Of a stretch of 64,000 nucleotides of DNA, positions 23,067 through 31,490 are shown in pieces; position 1 is the stretch's first letter, and the number at the start of each line of letters is the position of its first letter. Under the pieces are notes generated by a model. That model worked only from the letters and a program-made list of their open reading frames with translations, was not told the DNA's origin and ran no database searches. A program made the translations under genes and the position numbers. The DNA comes from Streptomyces sp. NRRL B-3428 (lineage in GTDB: Bacteria; Actinomycetota; Actinomycetes; Streptomycetales; Streptomycetaceae): contig JOGW01000005.1 in assembly GCA_000721375.1 (NCBI GenBank), positions 62,001-126,000 on the forward strand, given 5' to 3'.

Positions 23067-24236
23067 ATGTCCGACTTCCTGCCCTCCCGCCGGTCGGCGC
23101 TGCGTACGCTCGCCGGAGCCGGTGTACTCGCCCTCGGCGCATCGGCATGCGGGCCCGGCGGTTCCGGTGGGTCCGGCCAGGCGGCCAACGCCCGGTCCTC
23201 CTCGCAGCCGTCCGGGCCGAAGGGAGACCGCAGGCTCGGGGCCGAGTGGGAGAGTCACGCCCGCACCTTCATGTCCTGGCCCGCGCTCAGCTCGGTCTGG
23301 GCCGAGGACCTTCCGTATGTACGCAAGGACATCGCTCGTGTGGCCCGCGCCATCGCCGAGTACGAGTACGTCGTCGTCATGGCCAGGCCCGACCAGGCGG
23401 ACGCCGCGCAGCGGGCTTGCGGCTCCCAGGTGGAGGTCGTCCCGCTGGCCGTCGACGACCTCTGGGCGCGTGACACCGTCCCCGTTTTCGTGGAGGAGGC
23501 CGGCGAGGTCGTCGGGGTCGACTTCAACTTCAACGGCTGGGGCGACAAGCAGGAGCACGGGAACGACGGCAAGGTCGGCCGAACTCTGTTGTCCAAGTAC
23601 GAAATTCCCCGCACCCAGGCGCCTTTGGTGGCCGAGGGCGGCTCCTTCGAGACCGACGGGGAGGGGACCTTGCTGATCACCGAGAGCTCGATCGTCAACG
23701 ACAACCGCAACCCGGGCATGAGCCGCGATCGGATCGAGACCGAACTCAAGCAGCTGCTCGGCATCGAGAAGGTCATCTGGCTGGCCGGTGTACGGGGTGA
23801 GGACATCACCGACGCGCACGTGGACAGTCTCGTACGGTTCACCGCCCCCGGTGTGATCCTTCTGGACCGGGCGTTCCCCGGCACGCCCCCCGACTCCTGG
23901 TCCCGCTCCTCCGACCAGGCGATGTCCGTACTGAGCCGGGCGACCGACGCCAAGGGGCGCCCGTTCGAGGTCATCGACCTCCCCCAGCCCGACCCGTACG
24001 AGATCTCCGGCTACAGCGACGACTTCCTGTCCACGTACGCCAACTTCTACATCGCCAACGACGCGGTCTTCATGCCCCGGTTCGGCGACAGGAAGGCCGA
24101 TGACCGGGCCCGCGGCATGCTGCGGGAGCACTTCCCCAAGAGGGACATCGTGCCGATCAAGATCGACACCATCGCGACCGGAGGCGGCGGCATCCACTGC
24201 GCCACCCACGATCAGCCGGGCGAGCCCGTCGACTGA
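23067..24236 (+). CDS. aguA: Tat-exported agmatine deiminase family lipoprotein
   Basis: Guanidine-modifying enzyme of 389 residues with an N-terminal twin-arginine motif (PSRRSALRTLAG) and a lipobox (LGASAC, Cys about 28), predicting a folded, lipid-anchored enzyme on the outer face of the membrane. A Gly/Ser-rich linker (29-48) follows. Catalytic features: DDLWARDTVPVF, VAEGGSFETDGEGTL, TDAHVDSLVRF (His motif with Ala where the others have Gly) and GGGGIHCATHDQPG (Cys378). Third homologue in the regulon. A surface-anchored deiminase could act on extracellular agmatine, free guanidines or peptide arginine. Monocistronic, ended by the hairpin at 24284-24315. Confidence 0.88.
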   Translation: MSDFLPSRRSALRTLAGAGVLALGASACGPGGSGGSGQAANARSSSQPSGPKGDRRLGAEWESHARTFMSWPALSSVWAEDLPYVRKDIARVARAIAEYEYVVVMARPDQADAAQRACGSQVEVVPLAVDDLWARDTVPVFVEEAGEVVGVDFNFNGWGDKQEHGNDGKVGRTLLSKYEIPRTQAPLVAEGGSFETDGEGTLLITESSIVNDNRNPGMSRDRIETELKQLLGIEKVIWLAGVRGEDITDAHVDSLVRFTAPGVILLDRAFPGTPPDSWSRSSDQAMSVLSRATDAKGRPFEVIDLPQPDPYEISGYSDDFLSTYANFYIANDAVFMPRFGDRKADDRARGMLREHFPKRDIVPIKIDTIATGGGGIHCATHDQPGEPVD

Positions 24237-24283
24237 CCGTGGCCTGGTGCGACGGGGTGCGCATACGTCCTGGCGTGGGCAGA

Positions 24284-24315
24284 GGCCCGGCCCGCGAAGA
24301 CCACCGGGCCGGGCC
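24284..24315. terminator. Bidirectional terminator at the right edge of the deiminase cluster
   Basis: Perfect 11-bp stem GGCCCGGCCCG / CGGGCCGGGCC with a 10-nt loop between converging genes ending at 24236 and 24331. Confidence 0.75.
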
Positions 24316-24330
24316 GTACGGCGCAGGCCC

Positions 24331-25242
24331 TCAGAGTGCCTGGAGCGCGGCCGTCACCGTGTCCAGGAAGCGGGTGTGCGCCTGCGGGCTCGGTGGGAGC
24401 TCCGGGTTCCAGGGCGCGGTGCGGACCGTGGAGGCGAAGTCCGCCGGGAGCGGCGCCGCGTGGGCGCGGACGTCGACGAGGACCAGATCCGGTACCAGTG
24501 TGGCGGCTTCGGCCCAGGTCACCGTGGCCCAGTTGGCGCCGGGGCCGCGCGCGGGCTCCACCAGCGGTACGCCGAACGAGGTCAGGGCGCTCAGGTCGGG
24601 CCAGGTGTGGGGGCGCGCGAGGTGGACGGAGTCCGCGTCGGCGGGGGAGAGCGCCAGGACGCGGGGGCGATGGCCCACGCCGGCGTGCAGGGTCAACCGC
24701 TGCTGTGCGGCGACCAGTTCGACGGCGGCGGCCTCGTCCGGTTCGGCGCCGAGGGTCGCGGCGAGGCGTGTGAAGCTCTGGCGCACCTGGGTGAGGGTGC
24801 GGCCTCGGCTCACGTCCAGGGCGACCACCGGGACATGCTCCTCAAGGTGCTTGGCCGCCTCCGGCGTGATGCCGTACGTCTGCCCGCCGCCGTAGGTCAC
24901 GGCGACGATCAGCTCGGGTTCCGCAGCGAGCAGCGCGTCCAGGTCGAGGGCCGCGCCCGCTCCGTAGTAGGGGAGCCCGGCGAGCGGCAGTTCGCCCGCC
25001 TTGGCCGGGTCGGGTGCGACCGGGTCGTCATGGCTCGACCCGAAGATGCCGGCCGGGCGCAGGCCGTGGTCCCACAGCGCGGCGCCCGCCTGTATGTACG
25101 CCGCTAAGCGGACCGGTGTGCGTGGTGCGCGCACCAACTGGCCGCGGTCGTCGGTGAATTCCCAGGCGGCCGGTGCCGAGGGGGATTCGGTTTCCGGTGT
25201 GGTGCGGGATGCGGATTCAGATTCCACGGAGCCTCCATCCAT
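24331..25242 (-). CDS. FecB-like substrate-binding domain protein without signal peptide
   Basis: Protein of 303 residues resembling class III (siderophore/vitamin B12-type) ABC binding proteins: PVRLAAYIQAGAALWDHGLRPAGIFGSS, the LDLDALLAAEPELIVAV segment and the second lobe with VPLVEPARGPGANWATVTWAEAATLVPDLVLVDVRA. The start is ATG at MDGGSVESES; no signal peptide or lipobox is seen in this or longer readings, which is odd for a binding protein. It stands alone with no permease or ATPase nearby. It could be a cytosolic sensor-like derivative, or the signal may have been lost. Confidence 0.75.
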   Translation of the reverse strand: MDGGSVESESASRTTPETESPSAPAAWEFTDDRGQLVRAPRTPVRLAAYIQAGAALWDHGLRPAGIFGSSHDDPVAPDPAKAGELPLAGLPYYGAGAALDLDALLAAEPELIVAVTYGGGQTYGITPEAAKHLEEHVPVVALDVSRGRTLTQVRQSFTRLAATLGAEPDEAAAVELVAAQQRLTLHAGVGHRPRVLALSPADADSVHLARPHTWPDLSALTSFGVPLVEPARGPGANWATVTWAEAATLVPDLVLVDVRAHAAPLPADFASTVRTAPWNPELPPSPQAHTRFLDTVTAALQAL

Positions 25243-25299
25243 TCCGCGGGGTACCTGCCCCTGTTCGCCCGTCAACAAGCACGCGCATACGCTGGGCGG

Positions 25300-25926
25300 A
25301 TGCAGGACGAGTACCGCACCGTGGCCCACGAGGGCGTGCACGAGACCGAGGTCAACCGCTCCCGCTTTCTGTGCGCGCTCGCCCCGGCGGCCACCGAGCA
25401 GGAGGCCCAGGAGTTCATCGCCCGTATCCGCAAGGAGCACCCGACGGCGACGCACAACTGCTGGGCGTATGTGATCGGCGCGGACGGTTCGGTGCAGAAG
25501 GCGAGCGACGACGGTGAGCCCGGCGGCACCGCGGGGCTGCCGATGCTGCAGATGCTCACGCGGCGTGAGATGCGCTATGTAGTGGCCGTCGTCACCCGCT
25601 ACTACGGCGGGGTGAAGCTCGGCGCCGGCGGTCTGATCCGGGCGTACGGGGGTGCGGTCGGCGAAGCCCTGGACACACTCGGGACCCTGACCAAGCGCAG
25701 GTTCCGGCTTGTCACCGTCACGGTCGACCATCAGCGTGCGGGCAAGCTGCAGAACGATCTGCGGACTGCCGGACGCGACGTGCGCGATATGCGGTACGGG
25801 GAAGCGGTGACCCTGGAGATCGGGCTGCCGGACGCCGATGTCGAGGACTTCCGCGGCTGGCTCGCGGATGCCACGGCGGGGACGGCAGGCCTGGAGATCG
25901 GCGCGGAGGCGTACGGGGACGCCTGA
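25300..25926 (+). CDS. YigZ/IMPACT family protein
   Basis: Protein of 208 residues of the conserved UPF0029 family. N-terminal domain signature: SRFLCALAPAATEQEAQEFIARIRKEHPTATHNCWAYVIG, then the hallmark SDDGEPGGTAGLPMLQML and VTRYYGGVKLGAGGLIRAYGGAV. The C-terminal DUF1949 part is residues 140-205. Role in bacteria is unsettled; the fold is ribosomal-protein-like. Probably leaderless: a TACGCT -10 lies 6 bp before the ATG. Monocistronic. Confidence 0.9.
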   Translation: MQDEYRTVAHEGVHETEVNRSRFLCALAPAATEQEAQEFIARIRKEHPTATHNCWAYVIGADGSVQKASDDGEPGGTAGLPMLQMLTRREMRYVVAVVTRYYGGVKLGAGGLIRAYGGAVGEALDTLGTLTKRRFRLVTVTVDHQRAGKLQNDLRTAGRDVRDMRYGEAVTLEIGLPDADVEDFRGWLADATAGTAGLEIGAEAYGDA

Positions 25927-25999
25927 CGGCGACCGGGCGCGAAGGCGTCGGGGTCCTTCCGCCGGGGTCCCCCGACCGCGCTCCCTCAACCGCGCACCG

Positions 26000-27619
26000 T
26001 CACCCCGGCTCCGTAGCCGAGAACCGCTCGAAGCCCGCGTGGAAGTCCGTGCCCTCGGGATCCTTCGCGTCGTAGTGGAAGGCGGTGATTCCGCAGCCGC
26101 GTGCGTCGAAGGCGGCCCCCGTGTACGTGGCGACCTGTTTCCTGCCCACCAAGAGCGCCACCTTGATCCGGCCCTCACCCGCCTGAGCGCAGGACATCGA
26201 TATGTCGACCTCCTGCTGGCTCTCCACCTTCAGGCCCACGTCCGCGAGGTTCACCTCCACGACCCGGTCGTGCTGGTACTCCCCTTTGTGCCAGAACTCC
26301 CGCACGATCAGGGCCTCTTGCCCCGTGGTGAGGTACGTCGCCCAACGGGACCCCTTCTTGTAGTCCCCTGAGCCGTTGCACCACAGCCCGATCCCGCCCT
26401 CGCCCCCGTACCAGGCCGCCTGGGTGTCCAGCGTCACCGCGAACGTGGACGGTTCGAAGGGTGCCTGCGGCCACACCTCGAGCAGCGTCTTGGGATCCAC
26501 CAGCATGGTCCCGCCCTCGTGCGTGACCTTCGCCAGACCGGGGTCCTTGTGTGTCCAGTCGCCCGAGTCGGTGAGATCGTCCGTATACGTGAGGGGCGCG
26601 GAGTCCGAGCCTTTGTCCTGCGGATCGCCGTTCTTCTTGTCACCGCCGACACTCGTGCTCAGGACGACGGCCAGGATCACCGCGGCCACCGCACTCCCGG
26701 CCGCGAACCCCCACAGCCGCAGCTGCTTGCCCCGGCCGCTGTCGCCGTTGCCGCTGCCGTCGGCGCCGCCGGGCGCCGGCTGACCCGTGAACGACACCGT
26801 CGGTGTGCCGTCCACCGCGTGGGCGGCCCCCGCGAGCCGCGAGACGAGCTGGGCCGCCGAGGGGCGCTCGGCCGGATCCTTGCGCAGACAGTCCGCGATC
26901 ACCGAGCGGACCGGCTCGGGTACCGCCGAGAGATCGGCCTCGTCCTCGCACACGGAGACCAGGACCTCGTAGGCACCCGCGCCGTCGAAGGGATGCCGTC
27001 CGGTCGCGGCGAAGTACAGGGTGCTGCCGAGCGAGAACACGTCGGAGGCCGTGCTGACGTTCTGGGCCCGGACCTGCTCGGGCGACATGTAGGAGGGCGA
27101 GCCGACCAGGCTGCCCGGCGTGGTGAGCGCCGATTCGAGGAGCCGGTCGTCACGGGCGATACCGAAGTCGATGATGCGCGGCCCGTCCGGCGAGAGCAGC
27201 ACATTGGACGGCTTGATGTCCCGGTGCACGATGCCCACCCGGTGGACCTGCGCCAGCGCGTGCGCGACCGCCAGGGCGAGGGACTGCAGCCGGCCGGAGG
27301 ACAGCGGCCCGTCGGCACCCACGTACTCACTGATCGTGGGACCCGCCACGAACTCGCTGACGATGTACGGAGTGCGCCCCGACAGATCGGCGTCGAGGAC
27401 CCGTGCGGTGGCCAGCTCGCCTACCCGGCTGGCCGCGCCGAACTCCCGGCGGACGCGGGCGAGTGCGATCTCGTCGTACTCCTTGCCCGGGAGCAGGAAC
27501 TTCACGACGACCTGCCGCCCCGCCGGATCGCGCGCGAGCCAGACGACTCCCTGTCCGCCCCGGCCGAGCTCGCGCTCGCAGACATACCCGGCCACCGACC
27601 ACTGCATCCGTGGATCCAT
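26000..27619 (-). CDS. Membrane Ser/Thr protein kinase
   Basis: Eukaryotic-type protein kinase of 539 residues. Kinase domain residues 8-270: Gly loop ELGRGGQGVVW, catalytic Lys in VVVKFLL, HRDIKPSN catalytic loop, DFGIAR and the activation segment ending GSPSYMSPEQ. A Gly/Ser linker and one transmembrane helix (GFAAGSAVAAVILAVVLSTSV, about 320-340) lead to a C-terminal extracellular domain of about 180 residues (DLTDSGDWTHKDPGLAKV to FERFSATEPG) with beta-rich character and no PASTA repeats; it may sense a ligand. ATG with AAGGGGG. Monocistronic. Confidence 0.92.
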   Translation of the reverse strand: MDPRMQWSVAGYVCERELGRGGQGVVWLARDPAGRQVVVKFLLPGKEYDEIALARVRREFGAASRVGELATARVLDADLSGRTPYIVSEFVAGPTISEYVGADGPLSSGRLQSLALAVAHALAQVHRVGIVHRDIKPSNVLLSPDGPRIIDFGIARDDRLLESALTTPGSLVGSPSYMSPEQVRAQNVSTASDVFSLGSTLYFAATGRHPFDGAGAYEVLVSVCEDEADLSAVPEPVRSVIADCLRKDPAERPSAAQLVSRLAGAAHAVDGTPTVSFTGQPAPGGADGSGNGDSGRGKQLRLWGFAAGSAVAAVILAVVLSTSVGGDKKNGDPQDKGSDSAPLTYTDDLTDSGDWTHKDPGLAKVTHEGGTMLVDPKTLLEVWPQAPFEPSTFAVTLDTQAAWYGGEGGIGLWCNGSGDYKKGSRWATYLTTGQEALIVREFWHKGEYQHDRVVEVNLADVGLKVESQQEVDISMSCAQAGEGRIKVALLVGRKQVATYTGAAFDARGCGITAFHYDAKDPEGTDFHAGFERFSATEPG

Positions 27620-27772
27620 GCCCCGCCCCCTTGCCGGTGAACACCGCGCCGCGGCCCCTGGCCCCGCCCGGTTCACGGCTGTTTTGCAGCGTATCGGCTC
27701 CCTTGGCCGTGAAAGGCCCAGTTGACGCAGCAACCGCCCTCCCTGGCCGGTCGGATGGCGCCTGGTGCGGTG

Positions 27773-29731
27773 TCAGGTGGTGACGAGTGTGACTTCGGTG
27801 GCCTTGACGCTGGTGAAGACGGCGGTGCCGTCGGCGAGGCCGAGTTCGGCGGCTGCCTGCGGGGTGATTTCGGCGACGAGGTCGGGTGCCTTGTCGCCGG
27901 TGACGAGGACGCGCAGGCGGCTGCCCGCCGCGGTGATCTCGCGGACCGTTCCCGGCCAGACGTTACGAGGGCTGCCCTCGGGATGTGTCCGGTGCAGGGA
28001 GACCGCTTCGGGCGCGATGATCGCGAGCGCCTCCACACCCGCCTCCAGCGGATCGGCGACGACAAGGTGGCCGCCGTCGGCCAGGGAGAGCCTGCCGTCC
28101 GAAGTGCCGCTTCCCGCCAGGGCGTTGCGGCCGAGCATCCGCGCCACCCATGGAGAGCGAGGGTGGCGGGAGACCTCGGCGGGCGGCGCGTCCTGCAACG
28201 TGCGGCCGTCGGCGAGCACGAGGACGCGGTCGGCGAGGGAGACCGCTTCGACTGGGTCGTGCGTGACGATCAGGCAGACTCCGCCGAAGCCGGACAGATG
28301 CGTCCGCAGCGTGTGGCGGACGTGTGCTCGGGTGGTCTGGTCGAGGGCGGCGAGCGGTTCGTCGAGCAGCAGCAGGCGCGGGCTGGGCGCCAACGCCCGG
28401 GCGAGCGCGACGCGTTGGGCCTGGCCGCCGGAGAGCTGGGACGGCTTGCGGTGTGCGAGATGGCCCACGCCGAGCCGGTCCAGCCACTGCCGTGCACGTC
28501 GGCGGGCCTCACCACGCGGCATGCCCTGGGCGCGGAGTCCGTAGGCGGTGTTGGACAGGGCGCTCAGATGCGGGAAGAGAGCGCCGTCCTGGGGGACCCA
28601 GGCGACGCCCCTCTTGTGCGGGGGCAGGGCGGTGACGTCGGTGTCGCCCAGGCGCAGATCGGCGTGGGCTCGTGGGGTGAGCCCGAGCAGCGCGCGGAGC
28701 AGGGTGGTCTTGCCGGCTCCGTTCTCGCCGACGACGGCGATGGTGGTGCCGGGTTCGGCGTCCAGCGTGAGCTGGTTGAAGCCGGTGACATCTGCGTGCA
28801 GGGGCCACGACTCCCGTGCCACAGGGGCCGGTTCTGCTGCCGGGGCGGCCGCGGGCTCGCCGGCGGGTTCCTCCGGTCGGCGAGTGCGCGAGCGCGCCGT
28901 ACGATCCGCCGTGCCGCCCGTCCAGCGCCCGCGCAGCGCGATCAGCACGCCCATGGCGATGACCAGCAGCAGCAGCGATACGGAGGTGGCGGCCTCGGGC
29001 TGGTCCTGCATCAGCAGGTAGACCTGCAGGGGCAGGGTCTGCGTGGTGCCGGGGAGATTGCCCGCGAACGTGATGGTGGCACCGAACTCGCCGAGCGCGC
29101 GTGCCCAGGTGAGGGCTGCTCCGGCGGCGAGTCCGGGGGCGACGATGGGCAGGGTGACGGTGAAGAAGACGCGTACCGGGGAGGCGCCGAGCGAGGCTGC
29201 GGTCTCCTCGTAGGACGGGCGCAGTCCGGCGAGCGCGCCTTCCAGGCTGATCACCAGGAAGGGCATGGCGACGAAGGTCGCCGCGATGACCGCGCCGGCG
29301 GTGCTGAAGGGCAGCACGATGCCGAAGGTGTTCTCCAGCCAGGGCCCGAGCAGTCCGCGCCGTCCGAAGCCGAGCAGCAGCGCGACGCCGCCGACGGTGG
29401 GCGGCAGCACCATCGGCAACAGGACGAGGGAACGTACGAGGGCTTTGCCGGGGAAGTCGACCCGGGCGAGCAGCCAGGCCAGTGGCACACCGAGCACCAG
29501 GGACAGGCCGAGTGCGCAGAAGGACACGTACAGCGAAAGCCTCAGGGCTTCGGTCGTGCCGGGACTGCTCAGATGGCTGCCCAGCTCGCCCCAGTCGGTG
29601 CGGGCGAGGATGCCGATCAGCGGCAGCAGCAGGAACGCGATGGCGAGCAGCGCGGGCACGGCCAGGGCCACGGGCGTACGGGTGCCCGGGCGCCGGGTCT
29701 TCCGGGTGCTCCGAATGTGGGCGGTCTTCAT
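27773..29731 (-). CDS. modBC: Fused molybdate ABC permease-ATPase
   Basis: Single protein of 652 residues combining ModB and ModC. Residues 1-270 hold the permease (LLLPLIGILARTDWGEL, EAA loop EETAASLGASPVRVFFTVTLPIVAPGL); after a Pro/Ala-rich linker (about 275-315) the ATPase has Walker A GENGAGKTT, signature LSGGQAQRVALARAL and Walker B LLLLDEPLAALD, then a C-terminal TOBE (Mop) domain ending at TSVKATEVTLVTT. Fusion makes one transporter half per chain. Start at MKTAHIR with AGGAA upstream. It follows modA after 141 bp containing two strong hairpins. Confidence 0.92.
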   Translation of the reverse strand: MKTAHIRSTRKTRRPGTRTPVALAVPALLAIAFLLLPLIGILARTDWGELGSHLSSPGTTEALRLSLYVSFCALGLSLVLGVPLAWLLARVDFPGKALVRSLVLLPMVLPPTVGGVALLLGFGRRGLLGPWLENTFGIVLPFSTAGAVIAATFVAMPFLVISLEGALAGLRPSYEETAASLGASPVRVFFTVTLPIVAPGLAAGAALTWARALGEFGATITFAGNLPGTTQTLPLQVYLLMQDQPEAATSVSLLLLVIAMGVLIALRGRWTGGTADRTARSRTRRPEEPAGEPAAAPAAEPAPVARESWPLHADVTGFNQLTLDAEPGTTIAVVGENGAGKTTLLRALLGLTPRAHADLRLGDTDVTALPPHKRGVAWVPQDGALFPHLSALSNTAYGLRAQGMPRGEARRRARQWLDRLGVGHLAHRKPSQLSGGQAQRVALARALAPSPRLLLLDEPLAALDQTTRAHVRHTLRTHLSGFGGVCLIVTHDPVEAVSLADRVLVLADGRTLQDAPPAEVSRHPRSPWVARMLGRNALAGSGTSDGRLSLADGGHLVVADPLEAGVEALAIIAPEAVSLHRTHPEGSPRNVWPGTVREITAAGSRLRVLVTGDKAPDLVAEITPQAAAELGLADGTAVFTSVKATEVTLVTT

Positions 29732-29775
29732 CGGGTTCCTGCCGGATGGTGATCGGGTCGTGCGGGAGAACGGGC

Positions 29776-29820
29776 TCAGGGTGTCGTGTCCGTCCTCCCG
29801 CGCCGGACACGACACCCTGA
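29776..29820 (-). terminator. Long perfect hairpin between modA and modBC
   Basis: 17-bp perfect stem (TCAGGGTGTCGTGTCCG and complement) with an 11-nt loop. On the minus strand it is the second of two hairpins after modA and lies about 45 bp before the modBC start, so it may attenuate or process the message. Confidence 0.7.
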
Positions 29821-29829
29821 AGTGCGGGG

Positions 29830-29862
29830 TCGTACGGGCGGTGGATTGCCCCGCCCGTACGA
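29830..29862 (-). terminator. Second perfect hairpin after modA
   Basis: 12-bp perfect stem TCGTACGGGCGG / CCGCCCGTACGA with a 9-nt loop, 11 bp past the modA stop. Confidence 0.7.
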
Positions 29863-29872
29863 CCGTGGTGCC

Positions 29873-30682
29873 TTACGGCTGCTGGAAGCCGGCGTCGGCG
29901 AGGATCTTCCGGGCCTCGGGCGAGGACAGCCACTTGACGAACTCGGCGGCGGCATCCGCGTTCTTGGACGCCTTGATGGTGGCGGCGGGGTAGTCGGCGA
30001 TGGCGTTCTGCGCGTCGGGGATCTCGATGCCCTCGGCCTTGTCGCCGGCCGCGGTGACGTCCGTCTTGTAGACGAGTCCGGCGTCGGCTTCGCCGAGTTC
30101 GACCTTGGACAGGACGGCGCGGACGTTGGGCTCCTGCGAGACCGGCTTGACCTCGACCTTCTGCGCGTCCAGGACCTGCTGGCTGTAGCGGCCGACCGGA
30201 ACCTCGGGAGCGGCGAGGACGACCTTCAGGTCGCTCTTGGCGAGGTCCTTGAGCTCCTTGACGTTCTTCGGGTTGCCCTTGCCGACCGCGATGACCAGGC
30301 GGTTCTTGGCGATGATCGAGGAGTCGTTCACGTCGGACTTGAGGCCGTCCATGGTCTTGGTGTCGGCGGTGACGAGAGCGTCGGCCGGTGCACCCTGCTT
30401 CACCTGGGCGGCGAGCTCCTGCGAGCCGGCGAAGGAGAACTTCACCGTCGTGCCCGGGTGCGCCTTCTCGTACGCGGCGCCGGCGGTCTTGAACACATCG
30501 GTGAGGGACGCGGCGGCGAGGACCGTCAGCGTCGTCTTCTGCCCGTCCTTCTTCGGGCCGGCGGTGTTGCTGCCGCTGTCCTTCTTGTCGGTACCGCACG
30601 CGGCGAGCGAGCCGCCGAGGGTGACGACGGCGGCGGTGACGACGGCCGCGGTGATACGTCGGCGGGTGAACAGCTGGGACAT
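29873..30682 (-). CDS. modA: Molybdate-binding lipoprotein
   Basis: Extracytoplasmic molybdate-binding protein of 269 residues. Signal peptide with lipobox (LGGSLAAC, Cys 29), then the ModA signature LTVLAAASLTDVFKTAGAAYEKAHPG, SFAGSQELAAQVKQGAPADALVTADTKTMD and the domain-2 segment EADAGLVYKTDVTAAGDKAEGIEIP. Delivers molybdate or tungstate to the fused ModBC encoded next. ATG with AGGAGC. The regulator gene lies 126 bp upstream on the same strand. Confidence 0.95.
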   Translation of the reverse strand: MSQLFTRRRITAAVVTAAVVTLGGSLAACGTDKKDSGSNTAGPKKDGQKTTLTVLAAASLTDVFKTAGAAYEKAHPGTTVKFSFAGSQELAAQVKQGAPADALVTADTKTMDGLKSDVNDSSIIAKNRLVIAVGKGNPKNVKELKDLAKSDLKVVLAAPEVPVGRYSQQVLDAQKVEVKPVSQEPNVRAVLSKVELGEADAGLVYKTDVTAAGDKAEGIEIPDAQNAIADYPAATIKASKNADAAAEFVKWLSSPEARKILADAGFQQP

Positions 30683-30808
30683 GAGGGTGCTCCTGAAAGT
30701 ACGGGCTTCGTCTGCCTGATGCGGCCCGAGCGGTGCCGGCCTTGCACGGGGCCGGGTGACAAGTGCGTGGGGGCTGCGCGTGGGGGACTGTGCGCGCGGT
30801 GGGGCGGA

Positions 30809-31204
30809 TCAGGTGCGGTCGATGTGCACGCTGGTCGACTTCACGCGGGCGGTGGCCTGCATGCCGACTTCGAGTCCCAGCTCCTCGACGGCCTCGCGGG
30901 TGAGCAGGGAGACCAGGCGGTGGGGTCCGGCCTGGATCTCGACCTGCGCGGCGACGTCGCCGAGCTTCACGGCGGTCACGATGCCCGGGAAGGCGTTGCG
31001 GGCAGAGGTGTACGAGGCGTCTTCCTCGGCGCCCGCGCTCTGGCCGACCTCGATGGAGAAGGCGGCCAGGTCCTTGCCGTTGATGAGGCGACGGCCGCTG
31101 TCGTCGCGGTGGGTGGCGACGCGGCCGGCGTCGGCCCAGCGGCGCGCGGTGTCCGGGCTGACGCCGAGGAGCCGGGCGGCCTGGCCGATCGTATAGGACT
31201 GCAT
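30809..31204 (-). CDS. HTH-TOBE molybdate-responsive regulator
   Basis: Small regulator of 131 residues. A MerR/excisionase-type HTH at residues 4-45 (TIGQAARLLGVSPDTARRWADAGRV, then GRRLINGKDL) is joined to a single Mop/TOBE domain at about 66-129 (SARNAFPGIVTAVKLGDVAAQVEIQAGPHRLVSLLTREAVEELGLEVG), which binds molybdate in this family. It replaces ModE in many actinobacteria. Start ATG lies 7 bp after a TAACTT -10, so the mRNA is probably leaderless; no ribosome site exists. First of the three mod genes; likely controls modA and modBC. Confidence 0.9.
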   Translation of the reverse strand: MQSYTIGQAARLLGVSPDTARRWADAGRVATHRDDSGRRLINGKDLAAFSIEVGQSAGAEEDASYTSARNAFPGIVTAVKLGDVAAQVEIQAGPHRLVSLLTREAVEELGLEVGMQATARVKSTSVHIDRT

Positions 31205-31211
31205 GTGCGAC

Positions 31212-31241
31212 AAGTTAGGGCTCTTAGCCTCGCATTTACAA
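31212..31241 (-). promoter_or_regulatory. Leaderless promoter of the mod regulator
   Basis: Minus-strand -35 TTGTAA (31236-31241), 18-bp spacer, -10 TAACTT (31212-31217), 7 bp from the ATG. Confidence 0.55.
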
Positions 31242-31490
31242 CTCTCGGGATGAATCTCCATGGCAGATGCCTGGGCGCCTGGCGAAACCTCCAAGCGCCC
31301 GCCGGCCCCGGATTTGCGCGAGACGGATCGACGGCAACGGGAGAGGACCTTTGCCGGGGTGAACCTGAGGTGATTGATAGGTCAGGGGGCCATATGCGTT
31401 AGCGTGGCAGCCATTGACGCCGAGCCCCATGCTGGTTCGTGCTGGTCACAGAGGCGCAGTGGGGGTAACCGTGCAGGTCAGAGCGATTTC

